Part shown: positions 54,854 through 62,765 of the stretch, piece after piece | How the letters are laid out: every line of letters starts with the position of its first letter | Position numbering within the stretch: the first letter of the stretch is position 1 | Position numbers and translations under genes: made by a program | The notes under the pieces: model-generated | Database searches by the model: none | What the model was told of the DNA's origin: nothing | What the model saw: the letters and a program-made list of their open reading frames with translations, nothing else | Source: DASZTV01 sp035548055 | GTDB lineage: Bacteria; Actinomycetota; Actinomycetes; JAFAQI01 | Assembly (NCBI GenBank): GCA_035548055.1 | Contig: DASZTL010000048.1 | Coordinates: 62,001 to 126,000, forward strand | DNA: 64,000 bases | Direction: 5' to 3'

Positions 54854-56677
54854 ATGGTCGGCTCGGCTGCTTCACCAGCATCTCGAGCCACAGCCGTGAC
54901 CAGCCGGGAGGGCCGCGCCGTCTCCGGCGTACAGAGCACCTTCGACGAGCTCGGTACGCCGCTGTCCGAGGTGACGTTCGTGGTGGTCGACCTCGAGACC
55001 ACGGGCGGCTCGCCCGCAAGCTCGGCGATCACCGAGATCGGCGCGGTCAAGGTGCGTGGCGGCGAGCTGCTGGGTGAGTTCCAGACCCTGGTCAACCCGG
55101 GCATGACGGTTCCGCCGTTCATCGCCGTGCTCACCGGGATCACCGACTCGATGGTCGCCACGGCACCGCGGCTGAGCTCGGTGCTGCCGATGTTCCTCGA
55201 CTGGGCGGCCGGCAGCGTCCTGGTCGCGCACAACGCGCCGTTCGACGTCGGCTTCCTGCGGTCCGGCGCGGCGGCGCTCGGGCTGGACTGGCCGGGCTTC
55301 GCGTCGGTCGATACCGCGCGGCTCGCTCGGCGAGTACTGACACGTGACGAGGCACCCGACTGCAAGCTGTCGACGCTCTCGCGGCTGTTCCGGACCGAGA
55401 CCACTCCCTGTCACCGGGCTCTCGCGGACGCTCGCGCGACGACCGAGGTGCTGCACGGACTGCTGGAACGGCTTGGAAACCTCGGCATTCGCACGCACGA
55501 GGAACTGGTCTCGTTCACCGGCCTGGCCACCGCGGCGCAGCGACGCAAGCGCTACCTCGCCGACGGGCTTCCGGACGGCCCGGGCGTCTACATCTTCAAG
55601 GACTCCCGCGGCCGCCCGCTCTACATCGGGCGCAGCCAGCACGTCCGGCAGCGCGTGCGGCAGTACTTCGTGGCCTCGGAGCCGCGCACCCGGATGGCCG
55701 AGATGGTCGGGATCGCCGAGTCGGTCGAGGCCATCGCCTGCGCGCACCCGCTCGAAGCCGAGGTCCGCGAGCTGCGACTGATCGCCGAGCACAAGCCTCG
55801 CTACAACCGCCGGTCCCGATTCCCGGAGAAGGCAAGCTGGCTGAAGCTGACCAACGAGCCGTTCCCCCGCCTGGCACTGGTACGCCGGGTGGCCGACGAC
55901 GGCGCGACGTACCTCGGACCGTTCGGGTCCGCCCGGGCCGCGCAGGCCGCGATGGCCGCCGTCCACGAGGCGGTGCCGCTGCGCCAGTGCACCCAGCGGA
56001 TCACGCCGACGAAGCCCACCCCGGCCTGCGTGCTCGCCGGAATGGGCCGCTGCGGCGCGCCGTGCGAGGGCGGGATGACGCGGGAGGCGTACGCCGAGGT
56101 GGCGGCCGCCGGGCGCAGGGCGCTGGTCGGGGACCCGCACGCCGTGCTCGCGGCGGCTCAGCGCCGCATGGTGTCGCTGTCGGCACAGGAGCGCTTCGAG
56201 GAGGCGGCGGCGCATCGAGACCGGGCCGGCTCGTTCGTGCGCGCGGTCGATCGCATGCAACGGCTCGCCGGATTGGCGTCGTGCCGGCAGCTGGTGGCCG
56301 CCCGGCCCGGGTTCGGCGGTGGTTGGGAGCTGGCGGTGATCCGCTATGGGCGCCTCGCCGGCGCGTCAATGGTGCCGGTGGGAGCGGCGCCCCCGCCGTA
56401 CCTCCAGGCGGTCGTCGCGACCTCCGAGACAGTCGCCCCGGGCCCGGGCCCGCTCGGCGCCGCGACGTCGGAGGAGATCGGGCAGATCCTCAAGTGGCTC
56501 GGCGAGCCTGGCGCCCGGCTCATCGCCCTCGATGGCGAGTGGTGCTCGCCGGTCGACGGGGCCGGGCGCCTTCGGCATTGGCTCGATGCGGCGGAGGAAG
56601 GCCGGGCCGCCGCTCGGCCGTTCGACGACCGCCGGGGCCTGCGCCCGGCCCATCGCCCGGCGCGTGCTGCCATTTAG
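54854..56677 (+). CDS. DEDDh exonuclease - GIY-YIG (UvrC-like) fusion
   Basis: The 607-residue protein joins a DnaQ-type 3'-5' exonuclease (FVVVDLETTGGSP, NAPFDVGFL, HRALADARAT, about residues 25-200) to a UvrC-like GIY-YIG nuclease (GPGVYIFKDSRGRPLYIGRS) and a UVR region (ERFEEAAAHRDRA). It equals Rv2191. Such fusions are linked to repair, but their role is not settled. ATG at 54854 is likely; a GTG at 54824 would add 10 residues. The IS110 element lies just downstream. Confidence 0.88.
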   Translation: MVGSAASPASRATAVTSREGRAVSGVQSTFDELGTPLSEVTFVVVDLETTGGSPASSAITEIGAVKVRGGELLGEFQTLVNPGMTVPPFIAVLTGITDSMVATAPRLSSVLPMFLDWAAGSVLVAHNAPFDVGFLRSGAAALGLDWPGFASVDTARLARRVLTRDEAPDCKLSTLSRLFRTETTPCHRALADARATTEVLHGLLERLGNLGIRTHEELVSFTGLATAAQRRKRYLADGLPDGPGVYIFKDSRGRPLYIGRSQHVRQRVRQYFVASEPRTRMAEMVGIAESVEAIACAHPLEAEVRELRLIAEHKPRYNRRSRFPEKASWLKLTNEPFPRLALVRRVADDGATYLGPFGSARAAQAAMAAVHEAVPLRQCTQRITPTKPTPACVLAGMGRCGAPCEGGMTREAYAEVAAAGRRALVGDPHAVLAAAQRRMVSLSAQERFEEAAAHRDRAGSFVRAVDRMQRLAGLASCRQLVAARPGFGGGWELAVIRYGRLAGASMVPVGAAPPPYLQAVVATSETVAPGPGPLGAATSEEIGQILKWLGEPGARLIALDGEWCSPVDGAGRLRHWLDAAEEGRAAARPFDDRRGLRPAHRPARAAI

Positions 56678-56759
56678 CGATGCCGCGATTGCCACCTGAG
56701 AACGCTAATGGGGCTGCAGCCGGCCTGAGTCTGGGATCGTGCTGTCCGAGCCGTCGACG

Positions 56760-56938
56760 GGGTGAGCACTGATGCCCGCCGGCCTTTTGGTTAAGGCCTA
56801 GCTCTAGATCGTGCCCCTCGTCGACTGCCGGGAAGGCAGGACGACTGGTGGGATGGCGTGCCATGAGCACTGATCCATTAGCGCGACGCGGTCTTCCCGA
56901 GGGCTCATTCGGGCGTTGCCGAGCGTGGGGAGGTCGGG
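56760..56938 (+). ncRNA. Candidate IS110 bridge RNA region
   Basis: The left noncoding end is rich in hairpins: GGCCTT/AAGGCC (56781-56798), CTGCC/GGCAG (56825-56839) and CCCGA/TCGGG near 56897-56915. It also has an 11-nt direct repeat TGAGCACTGAT at 56763 and 56864. In IS110-group elements a bridge RNA that pairs target and donor is encoded at this position. The loops were not matched to target or donor, so this is inference from position and structure. Confidence 0.35.
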
Positions 56939-58162
56939 TTGCTGTTCGTTGGGGATGACTGGGCTGAAGATCATCACGACATCGAGATTCAGGACGAGTC
57001 GGGCCGCAGGCTGGTGCGTCGACGGCTGCCGGAGGGGATCGCTGGGATCGCGACGTTGCATCAGCTGATCGGCGAGTGCGGCCCGCCGCAGGCTGATCCG
57101 CCGCTTGTGGTCGTGGGGATCGAGACCGAGCGGGGCACCTGGGTGCAGGCGCTGCTCGCGGCGGGCTATGAGGTATTCGCGGTCAACCCGCTGTCGGTGG
57201 CTCGCTATCGGGAGCGGCATGTCACCTCGGGCGCGAAAAGCGATCCCGGTGACGCGCAGGTCCTCGCCGACCTGGTCCGCACCGATCGGCATCGGCATCG
57301 GCCGATCGCCGGTGACAGCGACCTGGCCGAGGCCGTGAAGGTCCTCGCTCGCAGCCACCAGTCGATGTGCTGGCTGCGCGGGCAGCAGGCGAACACGCTG
57401 CGCTCGACGTTGCGCGAGTACTACCCGGCCGCCCTGGAAGCATTCGATGAGCTGGCCCACCCCGACGCGCTCGCCGTGCTCACGATCGCGCCGAGCCCGG
57501 CGCGTGGACGCGCGCTGTCCCGGTCGAAGATCGCCGCCGCGTTACGCCGCGGCGGTCGGCAACGCAACGTCGATGCGCGCGCCGAGCAGATCCAGGCGGC
57601 GCTGCGCACCGAGCATCTCGAGCAGCGACCGTTGGTCGCGGACGCGTTCGCCGCCTCCACGAAGGTTCTCCTCAACGTGCTCACCTCCTCGATCGCGGCG
57701 GTCAGCGAACTGGAGAAGGAGTTGGAGATGTCTTTTGGCCAGCACCCGGACGCTGAGCTGATCCTGTCCCAGCCAGGCCTGGGGATCGTGCTTGGCGCCC
57801 GGGTGCTCGCCGAGTTCGGGGACGACCCCTACCGCTACGCCACCGCGAAGAACCGCAAGAACTACGCCGGCACCTCACCAATCACCAGAGCCTCCGGCAA
57901 GAGCAAAGTCGTCCTCGCCCGCTACGCCTGCAACAAACGGTTACGCGACGCCCTGCGACTGCAGGCTTTCGCCGCGCTCAACGTCTCACCTGGAGCCCGT
58001 GCCTACTACGACAAGCACCGCGCCGCCGGCGACACCCACGACCAAGCCCTCCGCGCCGTCGCCAACCGCCTCGTCGGCATCCTCCACGGCTGCCTACATC
58101 ACCGATCCGCCTACGAGGAAACACAGGCCTGGGCCGCGCAGCCAACAGCAGTCGCCGCTTGA
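56939..58162 (+). CDS. IS110-family transposase (DEDD recombinase)
   Basis: The 407-residue product has the N-terminal DEDD RuvC-like domain (FVGDDWAEDHHDI, VVVGIETERG, SGAKSDPGDAQVLADLVRTD) and the C-terminal transposase domain with the Ser region (ILSQPGLGIVLGARVLAEFGD) and YAGTSPITRASGKSK. TTG at 56939 follows GGGGAGG. It appears intact. Confidence 0.93.
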   Translation: MLFVGDDWAEDHHDIEIQDESGRRLVRRRLPEGIAGIATLHQLIGECGPPQADPPLVVVGIETERGTWVQALLAAGYEVFAVNPLSVARYRERHVTSGAKSDPGDAQVLADLVRTDRHRHRPIAGDSDLAEAVKVLARSHQSMCWLRGQQANTLRSTLREYYPAALEAFDELAHPDALAVLTIAPSPARGRALSRSKIAAALRRGGRQRNVDARAEQIQAALRTEHLEQRPLVADAFAASTKVLLNVLTSSIAAVSELEKELEMSFGQHPDAELILSQPGLGIVLGARVLAEFGDDPYRYATAKNRKNYAGTSPITRASGKSKVVLARYACNKRLRDALRLQAFAALNVSPGARAYYDKHRAAGDTHDQALRAVANRLVGILHGCLHHRSAYEETQAWAAQPTAVAA

Positions 58163-58232
58163 CGCCTTACGGCCGTGGGATGTCTAGAGCGTGCTCAGGT
58201 CGCAATCGCGGTCGCTGGGTAGGGTCCGAAGG

Positions 58233-58511
58233 GTGATTACCGCGATCGTGTTCATCTCCGCCGCTGTCGATCGCATCAACGAGGTCGCGGAGGCGATCGC
58301 CGCGATCCCCGGCGTGAGCGAGGTCTACTCGGTCACCGGCGAGATCGACCTCATCGCGCTGGTGCGGGTGCGCTCCCATGAGGCGATCGCGGCCGTCGTC
58401 GCCGACCGGCTCAACAAGGTCGAGGGCGTCGTCGCGACCGAGACCCACGTCGCGTTCCGCGCCTACTCCCAGCACGACCTGGAAGCCGCCTTCTCACTCG
58501 GCTCCGACTGA
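58233..58511 (+). CDS. Lrp/AsnC ligand-binding (RAM) domain protein without HTH
   Basis: The 92-residue protein is a stand-alone RAM domain (VFISAAVDRINEVAEAIAAIPGVSEVYSVTGEIDLIALVRVRS), lacking the DNA-binding half of Lrp regulators. It may bind an amino acid. GTG at 58233 follows AAGGG. It is convergent with trpD, which hints at an amino-acid link. Confidence 0.88.
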   Translation: MITAIVFISAAVDRINEVAEAIAAIPGVSEVYSVTGEIDLIALVRVRSHEAIAAVVADRLNKVEGVVATETHVAFRAYSQHDLEAAFSLGSD

Positions 58512-58587
58512 GCAGTGCCACATCGCGTGGCCAGTAGCGCGAGCGACGCCGCTTCAGGCAGCCGTCTGCTGTGCCGTGCCGCCTTGC

Positions 58588-59631
58588 TCAGCGGGCGGCG
58601 GACTTGCTGGCTGTGATCCAGGTCTCGAGGGCTTGGGCGGCGGCTCCCGAGTCCAGAGACTCGGCCGCACGTGGCATCGCCGCCTTGACCTGATCCGCGA
58701 CGGGCGCACCCGTCGGGCCGTCATGTGCCACCAGTCCCGCGGCCGCGTTGAGCAGAACCGCGTCACGCACCGGGCCGGGCTCACCGTCGAGGAACCGCCG
58801 GCTGATCGCGGCGTTCAGCGCGGCGTCCCCGCCCTTGAGCGCGTCGGCGGGCGCGACCGCGATCCCGAGCAACCGCGGGTCGAGGAAGTCCTCCCGGATC
58901 GCGCCGTCCCGGACCACCCACACCCGCGACGGCGCGTGGATCGACAGCTCGTCGAGCCCGTCCTGGCCGCGAAACACCAGCGCGTCGGTCCCGCGCCCGC
59001 CGAGCACGCTGGCCATGACACCGGCCAGCGGCTCGTGGGCGACGCCCACCGCCTGCGCTGCCGGGCGGGCCGGGTTGGCAAGCGGGCCGAGGATGTTGAA
59101 GAACGTCGGTACGCCGATCTCGGCTCGGGCGTCGCCGGCGTGGCGCAGCGCGGGGTGGAAGACCCGCGCAAAGCAGAACGCGATTCCCGCCTCAGCGGCA
59201 CAGGCTGCGACGGCGGCCGGCGGGAGGTCGATGACGACGCCCAGCTCCTCGAGCAGGTCCGCGGAGCCGCAGGCCGAGGAAGCGGCGCGGTTGCCGTGCT
59301 TGACGACAGTCGCCCCCGCGCCTCGTACGACGAGCGCGGCCAGCGTGGAGATGTTCACGGTCGCGGCCCGGTCCCCGCCGGTCCCGCAGGTGTCGACCAG
59401 CCGGCCGTCGATCGCAAGCGGTTCGGCGTACGCCAGCATCCCGTCGACCAGGCCGCTGATCTCGGCGGCGGTCTCGCCCTTGGCGCGCAGCGCGACGGCG
59501 AACCCCGCGATCTGAGCCGGCGTCGCCGCGCCGGACATGACCTCGGACATCGCCCACGCGGTGTCATCGGTCGACAGCGACTCCCCCGCCAGCAGCCTGC
59601 CGAGCAGGTTCGGCCAGGTCAGGCCGGGCAT
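58588..59631 (-). CDS. trpD: Anthranilate phosphoribosyltransferase
   Basis: TrpD transfers phosphoribose to anthranilate in tryptophan synthesis. The 347-residue product has DTCGTGGDRAATVNIST (PRPP binding), KHGNRAASSACGSADLLEELGV and FFNILGPLANPA. ATG at 59631. It equals Rv2192c in the conserved order and is adjacent to the leftward receiver gene. Confidence 0.95.
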   Translation of the reverse strand: MPGLTWPNLLGRLLAGESLSTDDTAWAMSEVMSGAATPAQIAGFAVALRAKGETAAEISGLVDGMLAYAEPLAIDGRLVDTCGTGGDRAATVNISTLAALVVRGAGATVVKHGNRAASSACGSADLLEELGVVIDLPPAAVAACAAEAGIAFCFARVFHPALRHAGDARAEIGVPTFFNILGPLANPARPAAQAVGVAHEPLAGVMASVLGGRGTDALVFRGQDGLDELSIHAPSRVWVVRDGAIREDFLDPRLLGIAVAPADALKGGDAALNAAISRRFLDGEPGPVRDAVLLNAAAGLVAHDGPTGAPVADQVKAAMPRAAESLDSGAAAQALETWITASKSAAR

Positions 59632-59642
59632 CCCACTGATTC

Positions 59643-60068
59643 TCAGTGAGCGGCGGTCGCGGGCGCCGCCTGGCCCTCGATCAAGGCGGAGACGGCATTC
59701 GCGAGAGTGACGGGGTCGACCGGGTGCGGGACCACGGCCTCCGCGCGAGACCAGGTGGCGAGCCAGGCGTCGTCCCGGCGGGCGACGAGGAGCACGACGG
59801 GTGGCGGGTTGTCGATCTCGTCCTTGATCTGGCGGGCGACGCCCATCCCCCCGATCGGGGCCGCCTCCCCGTCGAGGATCGCCAGGTCCACGTCGCCCGC
59901 GTCGAGCCGGGCGATCGTGGCGCCGCCGGTGTCGAGCGCGACCGGGTCGATCGCGATCCCGGGCGCCGGGTACTCGCCCAGCGCGCGGATCACCCGATCC
60001 CGGGTTTCCGGGTTGCTGGCGTAGACGAGCACGGTGAGCCGGCGCGGCTCGGCGGAGGCGTCCTGCAT
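59643..60068 (-). CDS. Receiver-like protein, atypical
   Basis: The 141-residue protein has a response-regulator fold: TVLVYASNPETRDRVIRALG, the phosphoacceptor-position Asp in DLAILDGEA, and PPVVLLVARRDD. The conserved switch Lys-Pro is replaced by VPHPVD (His-Pro), and the acidic pair is missing, so phosphorylation is doubtful. ATG at 60068, 11 nt before trpD. Confidence 0.75.
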   Translation of the reverse strand: MQDASAEPRRLTVLVYASNPETRDRVIRALGEYPAPGIAIDPVALDTGGATIARLDAGDVDLAILDGEAAPIGGMGVARQIKDEIDNPPPVVLLVARRDDAWLATWSRAEAVVPHPVDPVTLANAVSALIEGQAAPATAAH

Positions 60069-60268
60069 AGCGCGAATCCTAGGTCGTGGTGCCTACCCGA
60101 TTTCGACGCGGAGGCCCCGGCGGGTGCCGGCAGGGCAGCCGAAGAAGCGGCGACCGGGCCCACGCGCGACGACGACAATGCCGCCCACGCGGGCGAGGGC
60201 CCCGCAGCGACGACGCGCCGGTGGGGGTGGGGGCAGCCACACTGCGGGCGGGCTGCAAGAATCACGCC

Positions 60269-60862
60269 GTGGCCACCGCAAGTGCGATCGAGCACCGCCC
60301 GCACGGCGCGCTCAACCGTCCGAACATTCTCAGCGTCGGTGTCATCGTCTGGCTGTCGTCGGAGCTGATGTTCTTCGCGGCGCTGTTCGCGATGTACTTC
60401 ACAGTCCGCGCAGTCAACGAGCCGCACTGGCCGGCCGAAGGCGTGATCCTCGATCTCAAGACGGCCACGCCGTTCACCGTGATCCTGGTGCTCTCCAGCG
60501 TGACCTGCCAGCTCGGCGTGTTCGCCGCTGAGCGAGGTGACGTCGAGAAGCTGCGCTACTGGTTCATGGTCACGTTCTTCATGGGCGCGGTCTTCATCGG
60601 TGGCCAGTCGTTCGAGTACTTCGTGCACAACGACTTCTCGCTCGCCTCACACGGCTACGGCTCCGTGTACTACATAACGACGGGCTTCCACGGCTTACAC
60701 GTGCTCGGCGGTCTGATCGCGTTCGTCCTGCTGCTGTTGCGCACGACGTACGGCAAGTTCACCCCGGCCCAGGCCACCTCGGCGATCGTCGTGTCGTACT
60801 ACTGGCACTTCGTCGACATCGTCTGGATCGGCCTGTTCACGATCATCTACCTGATCAAGTGA
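60269..60862 (+). CDS. ctaE: Cytochrome c oxidase subunit III
   Basis: CtaE is a core membrane subunit of the aa3 oxidase. The 197-residue protein has five helices with SELMFFAALFAMYFTVRA, YYITTGFHGLHVLGGLIAF and YYWHFVDIVWIGLFTIIYL, all typical. GTG at 60269 gives the standard length. The 200-nt upstream gap should hold the promoter of the ctaE-qcrCAB operon. It overlaps qcrC by 4 nt. Confidence 0.94.
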   Translation: MATASAIEHRPHGALNRPNILSVGVIVWLSSELMFFAALFAMYFTVRAVNEPHWPAEGVILDLKTATPFTVILVLSSVTCQLGVFAAERGDVEKLRYWFMVTFFMGAVFIGGQSFEYFVHNDFSLASHGYGSVYYITTGFHGLHVLGGLIAFVLLLLRTTYGKFTPAQATSAIVVSYYWHFVDIVWIGLFTIIYLIK

Positions 60863-61704
60863 CGGAAGTGGAGCCCGTGAACAGCCCAGAGAACGCGACC
60901 GCGACGCCGGAGCCCACGGCTGCGCAGGCGGAGCCGGCGAAGATCGCCCGCTCGCGTCGGCGCAAGCTCGCCTCGCTGGGCGTCCTCGCCGCCTCGCTCG
61001 GCACCATGGGGACGCTGTACGCCGGGTTCGCGCCCGCCGCGTCGTCAGCGTCGACCAACGACCCCGCGATCGAGCGCGGCCACCAGCTGTTCCTGCACGG
61101 CTGCGCCTCCTGCCACGGTCTCAACGCCGAGGGCGGTGTTCGCGCGCCGAGCCTGATCGGTGTCGGTGCCGCCGCGGTCGACTTCCAGGTCGGCACCGGG
61201 CGCATGCCCCTGCAGCAGCACGGCCCCGAGGCGCACCGCAAGCCGCCGGTGTTCACCGACACCGAGATCCAGGACCTGGCGACGTACGTCGCGAGCCTGG
61301 GCGCCGGCCCGGCGATCCCGGAGGGCCTGGACTACCAGAGCGCCGACGTGGCGTACGGCGGGGCCTTGTTCCGCACGAACTGCGCGCAGTGCCACAACTT
61401 CGCGGGGTCCGGCGGTGCGCTCACCTACGGCAAGTACGCGCCGACACTGTCGGACGCGACACCGAAGCAGATCTACGAGGCGATGATCACCGGGCCGGAG
61501 AACATGCCGGTGTTCGGCGACAAGCAGATCACCCCGGCGCAGAAGCTCGCGATCATCAACTACATCCGCACGATCAAGGCCATCCCGGACCCCGGTGGCG
61601 CCGGGCTCGGCCGGGTCGGGCCCGTCACCGAGACCGCCGTCGCTTGGCTGGTGGGGATCGGCGGACTGGTGATCATCACGATGTGGATCGGATCAAAAGC
61701 GTGA
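60859..61704 (+). CDS. qcrC: Di-heme cytochrome c subunit of the bc1 complex
   Basis: QcrC carries electrons from the bc1 complex directly to the aa3 oxidase in actinobacteria. The 281-residue product has two heme motifs (CASCH, CAQCH), an N-terminal membrane helix (LGVLAASLGTMGTLYAGF) and a C-terminal helix (AVAWLVGIGGLVIITMWI). GTG at 60859 overlaps ctaE (GTGA); GTG at 60877 is an alternative. Confidence 0.93.
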   Translation: MTEVEPVNSPENATATPEPTAAQAEPAKIARSRRRKLASLGVLAASLGTMGTLYAGFAPAASSASTNDPAIERGHQLFLHGCASCHGLNAEGGVRAPSLIGVGAAAVDFQVGTGRMPLQQHGPEAHRKPPVFTDTEIQDLATYVASLGAGPAIPEGLDYQSADVAYGGALFRTNCAQCHNFAGSGGALTYGKYAPTLSDATPKQIYEAMITGPENMPVFGDKQITPAQKLAIINYIRTIKAIPDPGGAGLGRVGPVTETAVAWLVGIGGLVIITMWIGSKA

Positions 61705-62705
61705 GTGACGAAGGCGCGACCCCGCCGCGCAAGCGCGTTGGACGGCGGCCGACGGATGGCAACGACCCCGCAGCGGTGATGACCAAGACCGAGGAGGGCG
61801 TCGGCACCGAGCACGGTGACACGGCCGAAGAGGAGAGCTTCGCGGAACTGCAGGTGGCGGCGCTGTTCGGCGTCGGCACGCTGTTCCTGCTCTTCTTCAT
61901 CGTCTCCTACTTCGCGATCTCGATCCGCGACTCCATCGGGCAGTACAGCAACTACGCCCTCGGCGGATCACTCGCGCTCGCGCTGTTCTCGATCGGCGGC
62001 GGGTTCATCGTGTGGGCGAAGAAGCTGCTCCCGCACGAGAAGGCGATCCAGGAGCGCCACGACTTCCAGTCCCCGGAGCCCGACCAGATCGAGTCGGAGA
62101 ACACGTTCCTCGCCGGCATCGATGACATGGGGCTCGGCAAGCACAAGCTGCTGCGGCGTACCTTGCTCGGCGCGCTCGGCCTGTTCCCGCTGCCACTTGT
62201 GATCATGCTGCGTGACCTCGGCCCGCTCCCCCACAACAGCCTGCTCGTCACCGGCTGGAAGAAGGGCACTCGCCTCGTCGATGCCGACACCAAGCTGCCG
62301 ATCAAGCTCGGCGACATCGAGATCGGCGGGCTCGCGACAGTTGTGCCCGAGGGCGTCGAGGACATCAACGAGTTCGCGTTGGCTCCGACGATGCTGATTC
62401 GCTTCGGCCCGGGCCAGATCCAGTCGAAGAAGGAGCGCCACTGGGGATACGCCGACCACGTGGCGTACTCCAAGATCTGCACGCATGCCGGCTGCCCGAT
62501 CAGCCTGCTCGAGCAGCAGACGCACCATCTGCTCTGCCCGTGCCACCAGTCGACGTTCGACATGATTCACGACGCCAAGGTGATCTTCGGTCCGGCCGCC
62601 CGCCCACTGCCGCAGCTGCGGATCACCGTTGACGACGAGGGCTACTTCGTCGCATTGGGCAACTACTCACAAGCCGTCGGGCCGAGCTTCTGGGAGCGCA
62701 GATAA
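61701..62705 (+). CDS. qcrA: Rieske iron-sulfur subunit of the bc1 complex
   Basis: The 334-residue protein has three membrane helices (about residues 50-165) and a C-terminal Rieske domain with CTHAGCPISLLEQ and CPCHQSTFD. The extra N-terminal helices are an actinobacterial feature. GTG at 61701 overlaps qcrC by 4 nt (GTGA). The stop TAA is directly followed by a short frame, then qcrB. Confidence 0.94.
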   Translation: MSDEGATPPRKRVGRRPTDGNDPAAVMTKTEEGVGTEHGDTAEEESFAELQVAALFGVGTLFLLFFIVSYFAISIRDSIGQYSNYALGGSLALALFSIGGGFIVWAKKLLPHEKAIQERHDFQSPEPDQIESENTFLAGIDDMGLGKHKLLRRTLLGALGLFPLPLVIMLRDLGPLPHNSLLVTGWKKGTRLVDADTKLPIKLGDIEIGGLATVVPEGVEDINEFALAPTMLIRFGPGQIQSKKERHWGYADHVAYSKICTHAGCPISLLEQQTHHLLCPCHQSTFDMIHDAKVIFGPAARPLPQLRITVDDEGYFVALGNYSQAVGPSFWERR

Positions 62706-62765
62706 ATGAACACCCCACGAAGCTGCTCCGCTACGCTCCACACCTCCGCGGGGGCCCCGGAATGA
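62706..62765 (+). other. 19-codon open frame between qcrA and qcrB
   Basis: ATG at 62706 immediately follows the qcrA stop and runs 19 codons to TGA at 62763-62765, overlapping the qcrB ATG as ATGA. It could pass ribosomes from qcrA to qcrB, as qcrB has a weak ribosome site. No family is recognised and it may be chance. Confidence 0.35.

Larger units (their letters stand above)
56700..58195 (+). mobile_element. IS110-family insertion sequence (approximate bounds)
   Basis: A single-gene element with a long noncoding left end and a short right end, as in IS110. TCTAGATCGTGC (56803-56814) and TCTAGAGCGTGC (58183-58194) form an 11/12 direct repeat that may mark core sites. Exact ends cannot be fixed without an empty-site comparison. 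It sits between the DEDDh-UvrC and Lrp-like genes without clear gene damage. Confidence 0.75.

Noticed and set aside
62706..62765. ATG at 62706 as the start of qcrB
   Set aside because: The frame reaches a stop after 19 codons; ATG at 62762 opens the real cytochrome b frame.
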